A DNA stretch of 64,000 nt, from positions 1 to 64,000 of the forward strand of contig MAAF01000106.1 in assembly GCA_002163005.1 (NCBI GenBank), read 5' to 3'. The stretch is from Colwellia psychrerythraea. GTDB lineage: Bacteria > Pseudomonadota > Gammaproteobacteria > Enterobacterales > Alteromonadaceae. The translations under genes were made by a program, and so were the position numbers. Shown in pieces: positions 48,956 to 58,041 of this stretch. The notes beneath the pieces were generated by a model. That model was not told the DNA's origin. It saw only the letters and a list, made by a program, of their open reading frames with translations, and did not search any database. How positions within the stretch are numbered: position 1 is the stretch's first letter; every line of letters starts with the position of its first letter.

Positions 48956-50432
48956 AATTTACCACTCGTGTTTCAATAACTTCTCTTGCATTGGCGCTTT
49001 GCAGTTCTAAATAACATTTTTCAATCAGATTTTGAGCTACGGTCATACGGTACTTATCAGAAGCACGAACATCTGACATAGGTTGGAAATTAGTCGTTAA
49101 CGCTGCTTTTGCTTGCGCTACTAATTCTTTAGATAAGCCATTGCCTAGCAGTACAGCTTCAGCAGCTGGAGCACGCTTAGGAATAGCAGCCATGCCACCA
49201 AAAGCTAAACGGACATTGGTAATTTTTTGTCCATCTTGCTCGTCTTTTTGCTCGATAAAGAATGCGGCTAATACAGCTGAGATATCGTCGTCTATACGCT
49301 TAGAAATTTTGTATAGCTTTAACGTTTGACCCGCGGTAGGTTTAGGGATTTGAATTGATTTAATAAATTCGGATGGCTTAAGTACTGTTTTCTTATAATC
49401 AACAAAATAGTCTTCAACTAAGATGGTACGTTCTTGACCTTGTACATGCAGGGTCATGGTTGCACCTAAAGCGATTAACGCAGGTGGCATATCACCAATG
49501 GGTGATGCGTTACCAACGTTGCCGCCTAAGGTACCCGTATTACGTACTTGCTTTGAACCAATACGTTCGATCATCTCCCCTAAATCAGGGTAGTAATGGT
49601 GCAAGGTGTCAATAAATTCACTGTAAGGTAGTGCAGAGCCAATAATAATCTCAGTCTCTGTTTCTTCGATAGTCGTTAATTCTGCAACATTACCGACATA
49701 AACAAGCTTATCAATGGTTGCTAAATTTTGTGTAACAGAGAGGGCTAAATCGGTACCACCAGCCACTAATGTTGATTTAGGCTCATTGGTTAACTCAGTC
49801 GCTAACTCGTCGATATTTTTTGGCGCAATATAGTTATGGCCATTACCTGTTAATGCTGGCGTTGGTAATTTTTCTAATTCGCTCAGTGCAGCAACGGTTG
49901 CTTGGTAATGCTTAGCAAATGAATCTTCTGCAGCACTCTCGCTAGACGTGATGGCAGCTTCGATAATTGAGCGGTAACCGGTACATCGACATAAATTACC
50001 TGCTAATGCTTCTAATACCTCAGCGCGATTTGGTGTGTTATTTTGCTTATGCAAAGCAAAAGAAGACATAACAAATCCAGGGGTACAGAAACCACATTGT
50101 GAACCGTGGTTATCAACAATCGTTTGCTGGGCATGATGCAACTGAGCACCTTCTTTCAAGTCTTCAACGGTAATCAATTGTTTGCCGTGTAAGTTACCGA
50201 CAAAGGTAATGCAGGAGTTAATTGATTTATAAGTAAGTTGACCTGCATTTTCAATATCGAGTTCAGCGAGTACTACAGTACAAGCACCGCAGTCACCTGA
50301 AGCACAGCCTTCTTTTGTGCCTGATTTAAATTGCTCTTCACGTAAGTATTGTAAAACAGTCGTATTAGGATCTACGTTTTCAATCTTTACTAGCTCGTTG
50401 TTTAACAGGAATTTTATTGTATTTGCTACCAT
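48948..50432 (-). CDS. xdhA: xanthine dehydrogenase small subunit (2Fe-2S plus FAD)
   Basis: KEGCASGDCGACTVV, GSQCGFCTPGFVMS, LCRCTGYR, VAGGTDLALSVTQ. Confidence 0.95.
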   Translation of the reverse strand: MVANTIKFLLNNELVKIENVDPNTTVLQYLREEQFKSGTKEGCASGDCGACTVVLAELDIENAGQLTYKSINSCITFVGNLHGKQLITVEDLKEGAQLHHAQQTIVDNHGSQCGFCTPGFVMSSFALHKQNNTPNRAEVLEALAGNLCRCTGYRSIIEAAITSSESAAEDSFAKHYQATVAALSELEKLPTPALTGNGHNYIAPKNIDELATELTNEPKSTLVAGGTDLALSVTQNLATIDKLVYVGNVAELTTIEETETEIIIGSALPYSEFIDTLHHYYPDLGEMIERIGSKQVRNTGTLGGNVGNASPIGDMPPALIALGATMTLHVQGQERTILVEDYFVDYKKTVLKPSEFIKSIQIPKPTAGQTLKLYKISKRIDDDISAVLAAFFIEQKDEQDGQKITNVRLAFGGMAAIPKRAPAAEAVLLGNGLSKELVAQAKAALTTNFQPMSDVRASDKYRMTVAQNLIEKCYLELQSANAREVIETRVVNYA

Positions 50433-50506
50433 TATTCTTTCCGCTTTAATTTTGATTTTTAGTGTCGAGTTGAATATTCGTATGAATTCACTATAGCAGA
50501 ATGAGT

Positions 50507-50526
50507 AGTTGACACAAGTGTCAACT
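50507..50526. promoter_or_regulatory. RutR-box-like palindrome upstream of xdhA
   Basis: AGTTGACAC-AA-GTGTCAACT, perfect 9-bp arms, about 75 bp upstream of xdhA. Confidence 0.65.
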
Positions 50527-50712
50527 TTGATTTATTTGTTACTTCTGCCGTTGTACAAGGGCACTAAAGTTAACTTAATTCTCTTTAAATAGCGGCAGAA
50601 AATGACTCATATTTAGCTATGAACGTGTGATAAAACAGTGCTTTGATAAAGGATCTCAAGAGGAGGATTTCATTATCCAAGGATGTATATATCACTATGC
50701 AATATTGATTGA

Positions 50713-50731
50713 AATTTCACCATGTGAAATT
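50713..50731. promoter_or_regulatory. TTTC-N7-GAAA palindrome upstream of xdhA
   Basis: AATTTCAC-CAT-GTGAAATT, perfect 8-bp arms. Confidence 0.6.
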
Positions 50732-50776
50732 AACATGAGTTGAATAGTGTTTTGTCTGTGCCTTGTATCAGATTAG

Positions 50777-51610
50777 TTGAATTTAAAAATCTTAGCGGCA
50801 GGACTTGTCAGGATCTATTTAACTGGCATTATGTACTCAGTCTTAATGCTATTTATTTTAACAACCAGTCCAATCACTCAAAATAGGCTGAAATCAGCGG
50901 AGTTATTAATGTTTCCTCGAAGTAGTCGTCTAGCCTTAATTACCATGATATTGAGTCTGGTGGGTTTAGTCTCTTTCAATGCCATGGCTCATGGCGTAGA
51001 TGAAAGTACCCGGCTTTTTTTACAAAATAATACCGGAGTTCAATTTTTTCCTTTTATGTACATTGGCGCTAAACATATGGTGACCGGGTACGATCATTTG
51101 CTGTTTTTAGCCGGCGTAATATTCTTTTTATACAAGAGCAAAGACATTTTATTGTATGTCAGTATGTTTACCTTGGGGCATAGCTTAACTCTACTCTTTG
51201 GTGTGCTGGGCGACGTACAAGTTAATGCTTATACCATTGATGCTATTATCGGTCTGTCTGTTGTTTATAAAGGCTTTGATAACTTAGGTGGCTTTCAGCG
51301 TACCTTAGGCTTTAGCCCAAATGCTAAAATGGCAGTACTGATTTTTGGCTTGTTTCATGGCTTTGGTTTAGCGACAAAATTACAAGAATTTCAACTACCC
51401 AAAGGGGGCTTATGGGAGAACTTGATTGCTTTTAATATAGGGGTGGAGTTGGGCCAGTTTGCCGCGCTAACCTTTATATTACTGATCATTAGCTTTTGGC
51501 GTAAACATCATTCGTTTACACAGTTTTCAACGGCAAGTAATACCTTATTAATGAGTGCTGGTTTTATGCTGATAGGTTTTCAGTTAACCGGCTATTTTAC
51601 GGCTAGCTGA
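50777..51610 (+). CDS. HupE/UreJ-family membrane protein (true start may be internal)
   Basis: NAMAHGVDESTRLFLQNN...FMYIGAKHMVTGYDHLLFLAGVIFFL...FTLGHSLTLL...GLFHGFGLATKL. Confidence 0.8.
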   Translation: MNLKILAAGLVRIYLTGIMYSVLMLFILTTSPITQNRLKSAELLMFPRSSRLALITMILSLVGLVSFNAMAHGVDESTRLFLQNNTGVQFFPFMYIGAKHMVTGYDHLLFLAGVIFFLYKSKDILLYVSMFTLGHSLTLLFGVLGDVQVNAYTIDAIIGLSVVYKGFDNLGGFQRTLGFSPNAKMAVLIFGLFHGFGLATKLQEFQLPKGGLWENLIAFNIGVELGQFAALTFILLIISFWRKHHSFTQFSTASNTLLMSAGFMLIGFQLTGYFTAS

Positions 51611-51699
51611 CTTTCAAGGTTATCAAAGCTTCTAGTGAGTAATATTAATAGGTTAGCAAAACACTCATTTACTCAATTCGATATTTAAGAGACATATTT

Positions 51700-52239
51700 A
51701 TGCAACATACGTTATCAAATAAGGCCTTACTCAAATCAACGATTATCGCTCTGGTGATTGCGGGCTTAGTACTTATTAGTTTTATATTACCAGCAGAATA
51801 CAATATAGACCCAACGGGTATTGGCGCTAAACTTGGTTTAACAGCTTTAGCAAATCCAGGGGGGGCTGCGACAATTAGCAGCAAACAAAGTGATGAACTC
51901 AACACAGCAAATCAACAAGAAACCGATATTATTGAAGTCATTGTCCCTGCAGGGCGTGGTGTTGAGTATAAATTTGCTATGGCGCAGTTTACGAAAATGG
52001 AATATCAATGGCAAACCGATGGCACTGCACTTTTCTTTGATTTACACGGTGAGCCTGAAGGTGATACCACAGGTTATTATGAAAGTTATGCTATTGCGAC
52101 GTTAACGGAAATGAAAGGTAGTTTTACTACGCCATTTACCGGTATTCATGGCTGGTATTGGAAAAACACATCAGATAAACCAGTAACGGTTAAACTCACT
52201 GTGGGTGGTGAATATTCTATTGTTGGATTAAAAAAATAA
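51700..52239 (+). CDS. transmembrane anchor protein, metal-resistance associated type
   Basis: One N-terminal TM then VPAGRGVEYKFAMAQFTKMEYQWQTDGTALFFDLHGEPEGD...GIHGWYWKN. Confidence 0.7.
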   Translation: MQHTLSNKALLKSTIIALVIAGLVLISFILPAEYNIDPTGIGAKLGLTALANPGGAATISSKQSDELNTANQQETDIIEVIVPAGRGVEYKFAMAQFTKMEYQWQTDGTALFFDLHGEPEGDTTGYYESYAIATLTEMKGSFTTPFTGIHGWYWKNTSDKPVTVKLTVGGEYSIVGLKK

Positions 52240-52432
52240 CCCTTCTTGTGTCTTTAAAAACGCTAATTAATTTAAAGCTTAATGAAGATGAACGTTATTT
52301 TATCAGTTAACTATTTACGGTTACTTTTAAGGTAATAACTCTATTGCACGTACTTGTAAAATAGCTTCTCCTCCGTCTTTATCTGTCATGTTTGGGGTCA
52401 TAATGAATCAGGGTAGCCTTTCAAAAAAGGCT

Positions 52433-53311
52433 TTATCCTTCCATTAATAGCGATGACTGTTTATCTTGCAGCGTAACAGATTGCTGATGCCAATCTATTA
52501 CGCCGTATTTTGCTAAGATTCTGTTTAACCGTCCATTTTCTCTAAGGTTAGTTAAGCCAATATCGAAAAGTTGTACGTATTCTTTACTTAATAAAGGTGA
52601 AAATCCTAAAAACAGTGGGATAAAGCCTCCTTCGGTGCCGGCATAAACGATTGCTGGCTCGGTCATTGAAGATGTTTTCAACTGGGATGATTTTTGTAAC
52701 AACTTAGAGAGCTGATATTGCACAGTGAATCTTGAGTCCAATAAAATGTCTAATCGGCCCAAGCGCAACATTCTCAATTGTTTTTGCAACGGGGAATTAC
52801 CACTAGCAGAAAATATATGTGCAGTATTATCTTTCAATAAATTGCCGATATTGTCGCCATACTCATAGCCATTGATAGTACCTAAAATCGCATTGTTTTT
52901 TAACGCGATTTCTAAGTCAGTAATACTTTTAAAGCGCCATGGGTCACTAGCACGTACATAAAAATCATTATATAAACCACCAAAGCTTAAGTGACTTTTT
53001 TGCAGCTGAAAGTTACTTATATGCTGTGGTGTTAAACCAAGTACTATGTCTATTTTTCCCTTTTCAGTGAGGTCCAGCGCTCTTGCTAATGGCGTTAAAG
53101 AAAACCTTACCTTAAAGCTGTTTTTAGCCGCGATCTCTGTCACTATTTCAACTAAAAACCCTGGAAGGTGCGCATTATCACAGACATAAGGGCACCATTC
53201 ATCGGAAGCAACAACTAAGGGTTTTGCCTGAACAGGCTTAGCAACGATACTTGACCATAGAATCAAGCAAGCGAGGCTAAGGGATATTAGGTTTTTAGCG
53301 TGTTTTATCAT
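52433..53311 (-). CDS. periplasmic amino-acid-type substrate-binding protein (SBP_bac_3-like)
   Basis: Signal peptide; VASDEWCPYVCDNAHLPGFLVEIVTEIAAKNSFKVRFSLTPLARAL. Confidence 0.75.
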   Translation of the reverse strand: MIKHAKNLISLSLACLILWSSIVAKPVQAKPLVVASDEWCPYVCDNAHLPGFLVEIVTEIAAKNSFKVRFSLTPLARALDLTEKGKIDIVLGLTPQHISNFQLQKSHLSFGGLYNDFYVRASDPWRFKSITDLEIALKNNAILGTINGYEYGDNIGNLLKDNTAHIFSASGNSPLQKQLRMLRLGRLDILLDSRFTVQYQLSKLLQKSSQLKTSSMTEPAIVYAGTEGGFIPLFLGFSPLLSKEYVQLFDIGLTNLRENGRLNRILAKYGVIDWHQQSVTLQDKQSSLLMEG

Positions 53312-53326
53312 GACTTATTTATTGAG

Positions 53327-56300
53327 TTACGCATTCGTTTTTTGCAAACTGGCAGAGCGCCATAAATAATAGAGCGCGGGTAAAACGAGCAAGGTTAATA
53401 ACATAGCGCTTGCCATACCACCTACCATAGGCGCAGCAATTCGGCTCATCACTTCTGAACCTGTTCCTGTGCCATATAATATTGGTAATAAGCCAACAAT
53501 AACCGTTCCTCCGGTCATCATAACGGGTCTTACTCTTAAACCTGCCCCATGAAGTACTGCCTGTAAAATATCTGCTTTTGTTGTCATTTTTCCAGCGGTG
53601 GCATTATCGGTCAATAAGGCATTATACGCTTGATTTAAGTAAACCAGCATAATAACGCCAATTTCTACTGCAACGCCAGCAAGGGCAATAAAACCAACAC
53701 CTACTGCGACAGAGAAGTTGAAACCTTGTAAGTACATCAACCAAATGCTCCCTACCATAGCGAGTGGTAGTGTACCTAAAATCATGGCGACTTCAATGAC
53801 ATTACGAAAGTTTAGATACAGTAATACAATGATAATTGCCAACGTTAATGGGACAACATAAATCAGTTTAGCTTTCGCCCTCTGCATGTATTCATACTGC
53901 CCTGCCCAAGTAATAGAATAACCCGTAGGAAGTTTTAATTCCTTATCTAGTACTGTTTGTGCATGGGTTACGTAACTACCAACATCAACGCCTTTTGTAT
54001 CAGCCAAATCAATGAAAGCCCAACCCGTTAATCGGGCATTCTCTGATTTAATACCAGGTGGACCATCTTCAATAAATACATGGGCAACATCGCCTAACGA
54101 AATTCGCTGACCATTGGGGGTAACTATGGGTAATTTTGAAAGCTGCTCTGGTGAGTCTCGGTAATCTTGAGGATAACGTAAACTAACCGGGTAACGCTCT
54201 AAACCTTCTATTGTATTGGTAACATTCATACCGCCAATTGCGGTGGCAACCACTTGTTGAATATCACTAATATTTAAACCATAACGAGCCGCTTTGCCAC
54301 GTTGAATATCAACTTTGATATAGCGACCGCCAGCAACACGCTCAGAATATACTGAAGCTGTGCCAGGTACTTTGGCCAAAATACTTTCAAGCTGTTGACC
54401 AATGGCTTGAATGGTTTCAAGTTTTGGTCCTGATATTTTAATGCCTACAGGTGTTTTTATCCCAGTAGCTAACATATCTATGCGGGTTTTTATTGGCATA
54501 ACCCAGGCATTAGTGACACCGGGGAGTTTTACTAACGCATCAAGTTCTTTTTTCAAACTAGCACTAGTCATGCCTTCGCGCCATTCACTTTTAGGCTTAA
54601 ATTGGATAAAGGTTTCTATCATAGTTAAGGGTGCAGGATCCGTTGCTGTTTCTGCGCGTCCCATTTTACCAAAAACGGTTTTTACTTCAGGTACGGTTTT
54701 AATCAGCTTGTCGGTTTGTTGCAGTAACTGTCTTGCTTGACCGATAGATATTCCAGGATAAGTGGTAGGCATATACATCAAATCACCTTCATCAAGGGGG
54801 GGAATGAATTCGCTGCCTATTTTATCTAACGGATATAAACCAATGATAAGCACGACTACGGCGGCAGTTAAGGTAACTTTAGGAAAGCGTAATACTGTTT
54901 TGAGCGCAGGTAAGTACAATGCTGTTAAGAATTTATTCACCGGATTTTTATGTTCAGCGAGAACTTTGCCACGAATAAAATAACCCATTAATACTGGTAC
55001 CAAGGTAATAGCTAACGCAGCAGCGGCCGCCATTGCATAGGTTTTAGTGAAAGCGAGCGGTGAAAACATACGACCTTCTTGCGCTTCAAGGGTAAATACC
55101 GGCACAAAGCTGACCGTGATAATGAGCAAGCTAAAGAACAATGCCGGACCCACTTCGCTGGCGGAATCAATCACAATTTGCCAACGCTTTTCGTTTGATA
55201 AGGGCTGATCTTGGGGTAAGCGCTCCATGTGCTTGTGCATGTTTTCAATCATTACAATCGCGCCATCAACCATAGCACCAATAGCAATAGCAATACCGCC
55301 AAGAGACATGATGTTGGCATTTAAACCTTGAGCATGCATCACGATAAAGGCTGTTAAAATACCGACAGGAATGCTAATGATCACCACTAAAGAAGAACGA
55401 AGATGAAAGAGAAAAATGACGCACACTAAAGCGACAACACCAAACTCCTCTAAAAGTTTCATTGCTAAGTTGCTTACTGCGCGTTCAATTAATGCCGATC
55501 TGTCATAAACAGGAACAATTTCTACCCCTTCAGGTAAACCTTTTTTCAACTGTTCTAGTTTAGCCTTTACACCATTAATGACCTGCTGAGCATTTTCACC
55601 AAAGCGCATCACTACAATGCCGCCAACGGTTTCACCTTCACCATTAAGCTCGGCAATGCCACGGCGCATTTGTGGACCCGTGCCTATTTGTGCAACATCT
55701 TTAAGTAATAAGGGGGTTCCGTTTTCATTAACACCTAAGGGAATATTTTCAAGATCTTCAACGCCTTTAAGATAGCCCGTTGCTCTTACCATGTATTCAG
55801 CTTCGGCCATTTCGACCACAGAAGCGCCAATCTCTTGGTTACCTTGTTTGATGGCTGTTTGAATAAGAGAAAGTGGAATACCAAAAGCCCGCAGTTTGTC
55901 TGGATTAACCTGTACTTGGTATTGCTTAACCATGCCGCCAAGTGCGGTTACCTCTGAAACACCTTTTACCGTTTGCAGTTCATATTTTAAAAACCAGTCT
56001 TGTAAGCTACGTAACTGACTTAAATCATGTTGGCCCGTTTTGTCGATCAAAGAATAAAGGTATACCCAACCAACGCCTGTCGCATCAGGGCCTAATTGCG
56101 GTTTTGCATCACTGGGTAAATTAGGAGATACCTGACTTAAATATTCTAATACCCGAGATCGAGCCCAATAAAGATCGGTATCTTCTTCAAAAATAATATA
56201 CACATAAGAATCACCAAAAAAGGAGAAACCACGAACAGTTACTGCGCCAGGTACTGACAACATGGCGGTGGTAAGTGGGTAAGTAACCTGATCTTCAACA

Positions 56301-56479
56301 ACTTGCGGTGCTTGTCCGGGATAACTCGTTTTGATAATAACTTGCACATCTGATAAATCAGGCAATGCATCAATAGGCGTATTTTTTACTGCATACAAAC
56401 CTGCGCCCACTAAAATCATAGTGGCCAATATGACGAAGAAACGATTACCTACTGACCAACGAATAATGGCAGCAATCAT
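53327..56479 (-). CDS. cusA: heavy-metal RND efflux pump, CusA family
   Basis: NTPIDALPDLSDVQVIIKTSYPGQAPQVVEDQVTYPLTTAMLSVPGA...; E. coli CusA-like as recalled. Confidence 0.93.
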   Translation of the reverse strand: MIAAIIRWSVGNRFFVILATMILVGAGLYAVKNTPIDALPDLSDVQVIIKTSYPGQAPQVVEDQVTYPLTTAMLSVPGAVTVRGFSFFGDSYVYIIFEEDTDLYWARSRVLEYLSQVSPNLPSDAKPQLGPDATGVGWVYLYSLIDKTGQHDLSQLRSLQDWFLKYELQTVKGVSEVTALGGMVKQYQVQVNPDKLRAFGIPLSLIQTAIKQGNQEIGASVVEMAEAEYMVRATGYLKGVEDLENIPLGVNENGTPLLLKDVAQIGTGPQMRRGIAELNGEGETVGGIVVMRFGENAQQVINGVKAKLEQLKKGLPEGVEIVPVYDRSALIERAVSNLAMKLLEEFGVVALVCVIFLFHLRSSLVVIISIPVGILTAFIVMHAQGLNANIMSLGGIAIAIGAMVDGAIVMIENMHKHMERLPQDQPLSNEKRWQIVIDSASEVGPALFFSLLIITVSFVPVFTLEAQEGRMFSPLAFTKTYAMAAAAALAITLVPVLMGYFIRGKVLAEHKNPVNKFLTALYLPALKTVLRFPKVTLTAAVVVLIIGLYPLDKIGSEFIPPLDEGDLMYMPTTYPGISIGQARQLLQQTDKLIKTVPEVKTVFGKMGRAETATDPAPLTMIETFIQFKPKSEWREGMTSASLKKELDALVKLPGVTNAWVMPIKTRIDMLATGIKTPVGIKISGPKLETIQAIGQQLESILAKVPGTASVYSERVAGGRYIKVDIQRGKAARYGLNISDIQQVVATAIGGMNVTNTIEGLERYPVSLRYPQDYRDSPEQLSKLPIVTPNGQRISLGDVAHVFIEDGPPGIKSENARLTGWAFIDLADTKGVDVGSYVTHAQTVLDKELKLPTGYSITWAGQYEYMQRAKAKLIYVVPLTLAIIIVLLYLNFRNVIEVAMILGTLPLAMVGSIWLMYLQGFNFSVAVGVGFIALAGVAVEIGVIMLVYLNQAYNALLTDNATAGKMTTKADILQAVLHGAGLRVRPVMMTGGTVIVGLLPILYGTGTGSEVMSRIAAPMVGGMASAMLLTLLVLPALYYLWRSASLQKTNA

Positions 56480-58041
56480 TGTTTTTCTCCCTGAGCCATG
56501 TCGTGCTGCATGCCTTTTTTCATCGCCATTGCGCTAACAATAATGAATTCGCCCTCTCTAATTTCGAAGGTAAACATTAAATAAGCATCAACATTAAATA
56601 GTGCCATATCTACGGATTCACTTACCATGAAATCAACACTAGCAGGCGCTCGGTTCCATTTTTCAATCGCTTCACGATCGATAGTCACCATGCGGTGATC
56701 GGTCATCACGGAAGTGACGGTGCCATGTACTGTTGCCGAAGATACGTCATTATTACTTTCGTCTGTAGAATCATCAGATTGAAATTCTTCAATATACATA
56801 CGTTTAAAGTCTGACGTTTTACTGGACTCAGAGTCGAGTAAGAACTGAGCGGAACTGACCACTTTCTCTCCAACAGCAAGACCAGAAATAATCTCGATAT
56901 TATCGCGATCAAAACGACCAATTTTCACTGCCACTGACTTAAAGTAACCTTCGCCTAACGCTAAAACCACTCTGTCTTGGTTACCCGTACGAATAACGGC
57001 TTCTTTTGGTACTTGCAAAGCGGGTTCGTTGTCATTGATTGCAATTGAAATTTGCGCGAACATATTCGGTCTTAAATCACCGTGCTGGTTATTAAAATGC
57101 AGTCTAACAATACCGGTTCTAGTTTTTGGATTTAACATAGGATGTACGTGTTCAACTTTACCGTTCCACTGTTTGGAAGGTAAATAATCTAAACGCATGC
57201 TGGCACTATCGCCCATGGCAACTTTAAAGACATCGCGCTCAAAAACTTCTGCTTTCACCCATACCTGGGTTAAATCGACTATGGATAACATCATTGTCTC
57301 TGGTTTAACGTAGAAACCTTCTCTGATAAATAAGCTTTCTACTACACCATTTTGTGGAGCGTAAAAAGTAACGTTTAACTGGACTTTTTTATCCTTTTTT
57401 AACGCGTTAATAGCCTTACGAGGAATTTGTAACGCGATAAGACGATTTTCAGCGGCGGTAATTAAACGTTTATTTTTTCGATCTAATGCGAGCAGTAATT
57501 CTTCTTGAGCATTTACTAATTCAGGTGAATATATGTCATAAAGTGGCTGACCCTTTGTCAACGGATCACCAATAGCGTTGATGTAGAGCTTTTCAACCCA
57601 GCCTGCAATACGTGGGTGAATATGCACCAATTTATCTTCATCATAAGTGACATAACCCACTGTTTCTATTGTAGTCTTGAGTGGAAGGTAAGTCGCTGTC
57701 GTAGTACGTACACCTAAGTTGTTAATAACACTCGGCGATATTTTTATGGTACCGACGCCTTCATCAATTGTATTATTTTGACTACCGTAATAAGGGATCA
57801 GATCCATGCCCATAGGGGATTGACCAGGTTGGTCACGTCTAAAATTTGCATCCATTGGCGCTACCCAGTACAAAGGTTTATTTTCTTTGGTACTGTTATC
57901 AGTAACGTTTGTCTTAGATGGTAAAAAGGTTGTGACAACTAAGGTTATTATTATCCCTAAAACTAAACCTGTTAATGCAACTAGCCCTATTTTTAACGGT
58001 GAACGTTTTATTGAGTTGTTGGTCTCTTTATTGATAGTCAT
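56476..58041 (-). CDS. cusB: CusB-family RND periplasmic adaptor with fused C-terminal CusF-like domain
   Basis: YWVAPMDANFRRDQPGQSPMGMDLIPYYG; MFP core; C-terminal VHGTVTSV...HRMVTIDREAIEKWNRAPASVDFMV...VSAM. Confidence 0.9.
   Translation of the reverse strand: MTINKETNNSIKRSPLKIGLVALTGLVLGIIITLVVTTFLPSKTNVTDNSTKENKPLYWVAPMDANFRRDQPGQSPMGMDLIPYYGSQNNTIDEGVGTIKISPSVINNLGVRTTTATYLPLKTTIETVGYVTYDEDKLVHIHPRIAGWVEKLYINAIGDPLTKGQPLYDIYSPELVNAQEELLLALDRKNKRLITAAENRLIALQIPRKAINALKKDKKVQLNVTFYAPQNGVVESLFIREGFYVKPETMMLSIVDLTQVWVKAEVFERDVFKVAMGDSASMRLDYLPSKQWNGKVEHVHPMLNPKTRTGIVRLHFNNQHGDLRPNMFAQISIAINDNEPALQVPKEAVIRTGNQDRVVLALGEGYFKSVAVKIGRFDRDNIEIISGLAVGEKVVSSAQFLLDSESSKTSDFKRMYIEEFQSDDSTDESNNDVSSATVHGTVTSVMTDHRMVTIDREAIEKWNRAPASVDFMVSESVDMALFNVDAYLMFTFEIREGEFIIVSAMAMKKGMQHDMAQGEKQ

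Noticed and set aside
50777-51610. HupE/UreJ-like protein as the nickel supplier for a urease consuming urea from ureidoglycolate lyase
   Set aside because: No urease structural or accessory genes in the window. The gene is next to the anchor protein and Cus-type efflux, a common metal-resistance context, so the urea link is only speculation.
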